Assembly (NCBI GenBank): GCA_024743195.1
Contig: JANSXE010000007.1
Coordinates: 62,001 to 126,000, forward strand
Origin: Alphaproteobacteria bacterium
Lineage (GTDB): Bacteria > Pseudomonadota > Alphaproteobacteria > UBA8366 > Aestuariispiraceae
Direction of reading: 5' to 3'
Length of the DNA: 64,000 nt
In this document: in pieces, positions 59,984 through 64,000 of the stretch
How positions within the stretch are numbered: the first letter of the stretch is position 1
Layout: the number at the start of each line of letters is the position of its first letter
Translations under genes and position numbers: made by a program
Notes under the pieces: model-generated
What the model was told of the DNA's origin: nothing
Databases searched by the model: none
The model's input: the letters and a program-made list of their open reading frames with translations, nothing else

Positions 59984-61393
59984 ATGCGCAAGACCTTCAT
60001 CGGGCCGCGCCTCCGACGTCTGCGCCTCGAGCGCGGCGAAACCCAGGCGCAGATGGCGCGCGGGCTCGGCGTCAGCACCTCCTACGTCAACCTGCTCGAG
60101 AACAACGAGCGCAGCGTTTCCGTCACCGTGCTGCTGAAGCTCTTCGAGGTCTATGGGGTCGACTGGCGCGACATCGCGGCGGACGAGGATTCGACCCTGC
60201 TCGCCGACCTGCGGGCGGCGGTTCAGGATCCGTTGTTCGGCGAGGAGCGCCCGGACCTCGCCCAGTTGCGGGCCGCCCTGGCGCACAGTCCGGAACTCGC
60301 CTCCTGCTTTCTCAGGCTTCATCGCGCCTATCACGCGGCGACGGACAGGCTCTTGAGCGTCGCAGGCGCACAGCCCCGCGAGGGCGAACCGGTATTGGCC
60401 GTCTCGCCCGAATCCTCAGTGCACAGCTTCTTCCGCCGGCACACCAATCACTTCCCGAGGCTGGAGGCCGCCGCGGCGGTCTTCTGGGGCGGCGGGAGCA
60501 TCCCGATCGATGAGGTCTACAGCCTGCTCAAGCGCCGTCTGACGGCCGATCTCGGCCTGTCGGTGCGGGTGGCGCCGGTGGCCGAGATGCCGTTCGCGCT
60601 GCGCACCCATGACGTGGAGCGCCGGGAGGTGCTGCTCTCCGAAGCGCTGGACTATCCCAACCGCGTGTTCCAACTCGTCCATGTGGCGGGCTTGATCGAG
60701 CAGCGCGCCCTGTTCGACCGACTGCTCGCGGACTCGGGCATCAGCGACCCGCGCGGACTGGCGCGCTGCCGGGTCGAACTGGCCAACTATTTCGCCGCGG
60801 CCGTGCTGATGCCCTATGACGCCTATCTGGCGGAAGCGCGGGCCAGCAAGTACGACATCGACCATCTGGCGACGCGCTTCGGGGTGAGTTTCGAACAGGC
60901 CTGCCACCGCGCCACCACGCTGCAGCGCGAGGGCGCGCAAGGCGTTCCCTTCTTCTTCCTGCGCATCGACAAGGCGGGCAACGTCACCAAGCGCTTCAAC
61001 GCCACCGGCTTCCAGCTGGCGGAGCATGGCGGCGCTTGCCCGCGGCTCGACGTCCACACCTCCTTCCGCACCCCGGGTCGGATCGTGCCGCAGTTCGTGG
61101 AGCTTCCGGACGGCAGCCAGTTCTTCGTCTTCTCGCGCACGGTCGACCGGCCGACCTTCGCCCGGCACGCCCAGGACATCCGCCTCGCGGTCGCGATGGG
61201 CTGCCCGGTGGAGCACGCGTCGGACATCGGCTATGCGGAAGCCTTCAGCATGCCCGGCGCGCACATGACCCCCATCGGGATCAACTGCCGGGTCTGCCCG
61301 CGGCCGAACTGCGACCAGCGCGCCCACCACGCCGTCGCGGCGGCGGAGCCGATCGACGAACGCCGCCGCGGCGCGACGCGCTACGAAAGCTGA
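59984..61393 (+). CDS. Short-chain fatty acyl-CoA regulator (ScfR/RamB-like XRE family)
   Basis: 469 residues. The N-terminal XRE-type HTH covers residues 8-60 (RLRRLRLERGETQAQMARGLGVSTSYVNLLENNERSV). A central IrrE/ImmA-type domain keeps one histidine (LVHVAG) but not the full HExxH zinc site. A C-terminal DUF2083-like region ends with three cysteines (CRVCPRPNC). GGAG eight bases upstream selects ATG 59984. Members control acetate, propionate or glyoxylate metabolism in response to acyl-CoA, which fits the divergent sgaA-mtkAB genes. Confidence 0.9.
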   Translation: MRKTFIGPRLRRLRLERGETQAQMARGLGVSTSYVNLLENNERSVSVTVLLKLFEVYGVDWRDIAADEDSTLLADLRAAVQDPLFGEERPDLAQLRAALAHSPELASCFLRLHRAYHAATDRLLSVAGAQPREGEPVLAVSPESSVHSFFRRHTNHFPRLEAAAAVFWGGGSIPIDEVYSLLKRRLTADLGLSVRVAPVAEMPFALRTHDVERREVLLSEALDYPNRVFQLVHVAGLIEQRALFDRLLADSGISDPRGLARCRVELANYFAAAVLMPYDAYLAEARASKYDIDHLATRFGVSFEQACHRATTLQREGAQGVPFFFLRIDKAGNVTKRFNATGFQLAEHGGACPRLDVHTSFRTPGRIVPQFVELPDGSQFFVFSRTVDRPTFARHAQDIRLAVAMGCPVEHASDIGYAEAFSMPGAHMTPIGINCRVCPRPNCDQRAHHAVAAAEPIDERRRGATRYES

Positions 61394-61407
61394 GGGGGCG
61401 GCGAGGA

Positions 61408-61677
61408 CTATTCCCCGATGCGCGGCGGACCGCCCTTGCCCGCTTGGCTGGGTCCGAAGGCCTTGTCCAACGTGTGCGTCGAATCCTCCGCCAGCCGAAT
61501 CGCCTCGGTCAGGTGCTCCAAGACTTTGATGTTGTTGGAGAGGACGTGCTGCGCCTCGGGGCGCACATCGTCGGTGATCTTGGTGCAGCGCTGGATCACC
61601 TCCTTGCGGATGGCGCGGAGGATTTGCTCCAGCTTCAGGCCCTCGGGGTTCTCATCGGAGACGAGAAAATGCGACAT
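61408..61677 (-). CDS. Small hypothetical protein
   Basis: 89 residues, charged and predicted mostly helical (LKLEQILRAIRKEVIQRCTKITDD and LSNNIKVLEHLTEAIRLAEDST), with a Gly/Pro-rich tail. There is no signal peptide or known motif. AGAGGAG lies about six bases before the ATG, and the composition is protein-like, so I consider it real. It lies between the convergent ScfR-type gene and the divergent glutathione peroxidase. I do not recognise its family. Confidence 0.7.
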   Translation of the reverse strand: MSHFLVSDENPEGLKLEQILRAIRKEVIQRCTKITDDVRPEAQHVLSNNIKVLEHLTEAIRLAEDSTHTLDKAFGPSQAGKGGPPRIGE

Positions 61678-61799
61678 CGGCGGCTCCTCTCATGACGGCC
61701 GGTGCGTTTCCTGCGGGCTATCAGACGCCGCGCTGGGGGCCGAGGTCAAGCGGCGCGGTCCCGGTGATCCGCGGGCATGGGCCGGGCGTATCATCCCGC

Positions 61800-62426
61800 A
61801 TGATGCAGCCTCACTCTCCAGATACCGCGATGCGGGCTCTCCGCCTGCTCTGCCTTGCGCTGGCGGCGATCGCCGTGATCGCCATCGCCGGCGCGCGCAC
61901 TCTCAAGGCGGAGGACGCACCGGCCGCGCCAGCCGCCGGGGCCCACGCCTTCGCCTTCCAGGGGATCGACGCGCGGCCGCTGCCGCTCGCGCAGTTCGCC
62001 GGCGGGCCGATGCTGGTCGTGAACACGGCCAGCTTCTGCGGCTTCACCCGGCAGTATGAGGCGCTGCAAGCGCTCTACGCCCGCTACCGGGCGCGCGGCT
62101 TCACCGTGGTCGGCGTGCCGTCGAACGATTTCGGCGGCCAGGAGCCGGGAACGGCGGAAGAGATTCAGAGCTTCTGCAGCGGGGTCTACGGGGTCGAGTT
62201 CCCGCTTGCCGACAAGCAGGTCGTGCGCGGGCCCGACGCACATCCCTTTTACCGCTGGGCCTCCGAAACCCTGGGGCCCTCGAACGCGCCCCGGTGGAAC
62301 TTCCACAAGTATCTGGTCGGGCCCGACGGCGCGCTGATCGCGGCCTTCCCCACGCGCGTCGCCCCCGACGCGCCGGAGATCGTGCAGGCGATCGAGGCGC
62401 TGCTGCCGCCGCAGAGCGGCAGCTGA
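61800..62426 (+). CDS. Glutathione peroxidase family protein, exported or membrane-anchored
   Basis: About 208 residues. An N-terminal hydrophobic segment (LLCLALAAIAVIAIAGA) suggests export. The body has the peroxidatic Cys in NTASFCGFTRQYE, Gln in FGGQEPG and Trp in RWNFHKYLV, the GPx catalytic set, with Cys instead of selenocysteine. The protein reduces peroxides, in bacteria often with thioredoxin as donor. The start is uncertain: ATGs at 61800, 61803 and 61830 are all possible and none has a strong ribosome binding site. Confidence 0.88.
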   Translation: MMQPHSPDTAMRALRLLCLALAAIAVIAIAGARTLKAEDAPAAPAAGAHAFAFQGIDARPLPLAQFAGGPMLVVNTASFCGFTRQYEALQALYARYRARGFTVVGVPSNDFGGQEPGTAEEIQSFCSGVYGVEFPLADKQVVRGPDAHPFYRWASETLGPSNAPRWNFHKYLVGPDGALIAAFPTRVAPDAPEIVQAIEALLPPQSGS

Positions 62427-62453
62427 GCGCCCCGGCCGCCCGCTCGCGCTTCT

Positions 62454-63149
62454 TCAGAAGCGGTAACCCGCGCCCAGGCCGAAGACCCACGGATCGAGAT
62501 CGACGTCCGCGTCGATCGCGCCTCCATTCAACTCGACGTCCGTGTTGAGGAAAATCTTTTTCACATCCGCATTGAGCGACCACGCCCCGTCAAGCGCGTA
62601 GTCCAGGCCTGCTTGCAGCGCGTAGCCGACGCCGTTGCGATAGTCGATAGACTGCACCGTGTCGCCCGGACCCGGCGCCTCCTCGTCATAGAAGAAAGTG
62701 TAGTTGAGGCCCGCCCCGACATAGGGGCTGAAGCGCGCGTCCGGCAGCGGGTGATATTGCAGCGTCAGCGTCGGCGGCAGCACGCCCACCTCGCCCAGAT
62801 CGACGTCCCCGAGGGTCGATCCCTCCACCGTCATATCGTGCTTGGTCGTCGCCGCGATCAGTTCGAGCGCCAGATTGTCGGTCAGGAAATAGCTGATGTC
62901 GATCTCCGGCACGTACTCGTTGCTCGCATCCGCCTCGCCGCCGATCACGCGCACGGTGCTGCTTTCGTCCGGCATGAAGGCGATGCCGCGCACGCGCAGT
63001 TGAATGTCGCCGGCGCGCTTGGGCTTGAATTCGGCCGCGTCGGCTGCGTCGCCAGGGACGCCGACCGCGAGGCCGGCCGCCAAAAGCGCCGCCGCAGCGG
63101 TCGCGGTCTTCAGGAGCGAAGGACGGGGGACGGAACGGGCGGAACGCAT
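62454..63149 (-). CDS. ompW: OmpW family outer membrane protein
   Basis: 231 residues with a signal peptide (hydrophobic core LLAAGLAVGV; cleavage probably near ADAAE). The eight-stranded barrel pattern includes GDIQLRVRGIAFMPD, PEIDISYFLTDNLALELIAATTKHD and YVGAGLNYTFFYDE, and it ends in GLGAGYRF with the terminal Phe needed for barrel assembly. OmpW forms a narrow hydrophobic channel. An FNR/FixK-type box about 95 bp upstream suggests oxygen-dependent control, as in Escherichia coli. It converges with the glutathione peroxidase gene. Confidence 0.93.
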   Translation of the reverse strand: MRSARSVPRPSLLKTATAAAALLAAGLAVGVPGDAADAAEFKPKRAGDIQLRVRGIAFMPDESSTVRVIGGEADASNEYVPEIDISYFLTDNLALELIAATTKHDMTVEGSTLGDVDLGEVGVLPPTLTLQYHPLPDARFSPYVGAGLNYTFFYDEEAPGPGDTVQSIDYRNGVGYALQAGLDYALDGAWSLNADVKKIFLNTDVELNGGAIDADVDLDPWVFGLGAGYRF

Positions 63150-63243
63150 GACCGGGGTCTCCTGATCAGAGGGGACAAAATGAGCGCCGGACCGAGGGTC
63201 GGCCGCGCCTCACCCTCGATAGCGCGAGGGCGGCGGGCGCCCC

Positions 63244-63257
63244 TTGATACATGTCAA
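63244..63257 (-). promoter_or_regulatory. FNR/FixK-type box upstream of ompW
   Basis: TTGATACATGTCAA matches nine of the ten defined bases of TTGAT-N4-ATCAA. It is centred about 101 bp upstream of the ompW start codon and about 160 bp upstream of the rightward GST gene, so it could act on either; ompW is the precedent. Confidence 0.65.
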
Positions 63258-63411
63258 ACTGATGACACCCTCTGCGAGAACCGTCCTGCGGCGGCGCGCC
63301 GCAGCCAGGGGGTTTCGCCGTCGCGGACGCGCTCTATACTCGCCGCACCGTATGGAACGATCGTTCCAACCCACCCTGCGTCCGCGCTTGCCCCCTTGGA
63401 GACCGCCCGTC

Positions 63412-64000
63412 ATGACGATCACGCTCTACGAACTCGCCGGCGCCGACGCCGAGCGCCGCTTCAGCCCCTTCGTCTGGCGCAGCCGGATGGCCCTGCTGCA
63501 CAAGGGGCTGGCCTATGAGGGGCGGCCCTGGCGCTTCACCGAGAAGGAGGCGATCGCCTTCTCCGGCCAGGGCAAGGTTCCGGTGCTGGTCGACGGCGAC
63601 GCGACGGTCGCCGACAGTTGGGAAATCGCCTGCTATCTGGAGACGGTCTATCCCGACCGCCCCAGCCTGTTCGGCGGCGAGGCCGGCCGCGAGGGCGCCC
63701 GCTTCGTGCAGAGCTGGTTCGACATGACCGCGATCCGCTTCGTCGCGCAGATCGTGATGGCCGACGTCCATGCGGTGCTGCACGAGGACGACAAGGACTA
63801 TTTCCGCACCACGCGCGAGGAGCGCTTCGGCAAGACGCTGGAGGAGGTCTCCGGCGATCCGGCCGGCGCGCGCGCCGGCCTGACCCAGGCGCTCGCGCCC
63901 ATGCGGGCGATCCTGAAGACCCAACCCTACCTCGCCGGCGACGCCCCCAACTACATGGACTACATCCCCTTCGGCGCCTTCATGTGGGCGCGCTGCGTCT
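63412..64000 (+). CDS. Glutathione S-transferase family protein (3' end outside window)
   Basis: 196 codons are visible before the right edge. The N-terminal thioredoxin-fold domain has SPFVWRSRMALLHKGLAYE, GKVPVLVDGDATVADSWEIACYLE with the cis-Pro and Glu/Ser glutathione contacts, and YPDRPSLFGG. The C-terminal domain is cut at about MWARCV. Related proteins with this WRSRMAL start are beta-etherase-like GSTs, but that is only a resemblance. GGAG lies about 10 bases before the ATG. A pair of GSTs (the other at 11766) is not close in sequence. Confidence 0.9.
   Translation, partial: MTITLYELAGADAERRFSPFVWRSRMALLHKGLAYEGRPWRFTEKEAIAFSGQGKVPVLVDGDATVADSWEIACYLETVYPDRPSLFGGEAGREGARFVQSWFDMTAIRFVAQIVMADVHAVLHEDDKDYFRTTREERFGKTLEEVSGDPAGARAGLTQALAPMRAILKTQPYLAGDAPNYMDYIPFGAFMWARCV

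Overview
The window is a GC-rich chromosomal stretch of about 64 kb. It is almost fully coding, in short operons with ATGA or GTGA stop/start overlaps. Malate thiokinase-type mtkA/mtkB genes beside a serine-glyoxylate aminotransferase, an ScfR-type regulator, a TAT-exported binding protein and many acyl-CoA enzymes suggest an alphaproteobacterium, probably free-living and metabolically broad. I see no rRNA, tRNA, CRISPR array, prophage or intact insertion sequence.

1-4.4 kb: a leftward pair, an orphan CoxL-type molybdenum hydroxylase large subunit and a dihydrodipicolinate-synthase-family protein that runs off the left edge, followed by a LysR regulator. 4.5-29.6 kb: an apparent catabolic island. 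It holds two divergent cupins; an SDR/ThDP-enzyme/SDR operon; an FbpABC-like ABC transporter split by a GST gene; a thiolase-like/DUF35/MaoC trio; an FAH-family hydrolase with an ADP-forming acyl-CoA synthetase; an SDR with an aldehyde dehydrogenase; an IclR regulator; and a seven-gene operon around a B12-dependent acyl-CoA mutase (hydratase, mutase large and small subunits, class III CoA transferase, MeaB chaperone, two acyl-CoA dehydrogenases). Five intergenic regions of this island share an AT-rich site with two GAAA boxes 20-21 bp apart. This suggests one regulon, plausibly that of the IclR protein. The mutase keeps the residues that bind a substrate carboxylate but has lost other invariant active-site residues, so its substrate may be new.

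29.7-36.0 kb: a polysaccharide deacetylase translationally coupled to a decapitated FAD monooxygenase, whose broken end abuts a 68-bp near-copy of the start of meaB and a low-GC segment. Then follow an M24-family (DddP-like) protein, an orphan TAT-exported binding protein and a divergent LysR regulator. 36.0-43.5 kb: a locus that looks made for an N-methylated compound, with an RpiR regulator, Rieske oxygenase, carboxymuconolactone-decarboxylase-family protein, DMGDH-like flavoenzyme, enolase-superfamily enzyme and class III aminotransferase. 43.5-45.8 kb: ArsR regulator, ArsP-like permease and transglutaminase-fold protein. 46.0-56.1 kb: PuuB-like oxidase, PotABCD-type importer, GMC oxidoreductase, MocR regulator and a second enolase-superfamily enzyme.

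56.3-61.4 kb: serine-cycle genes sgaA, mtkA and mtkB divergent from the ScfR-type regulator, with a perfect palindrome between them. 61.4-64.0 kb: a small unknown protein, a glutathione peroxidase, OmpW with an upstream FNR/FixK-type box, and a GST cut by the right edge. The window combines oxidation of unusual acyl-CoAs and N-methylated compounds with C1/C2 assimilation; the substrates themselves are not visible in the sequence.
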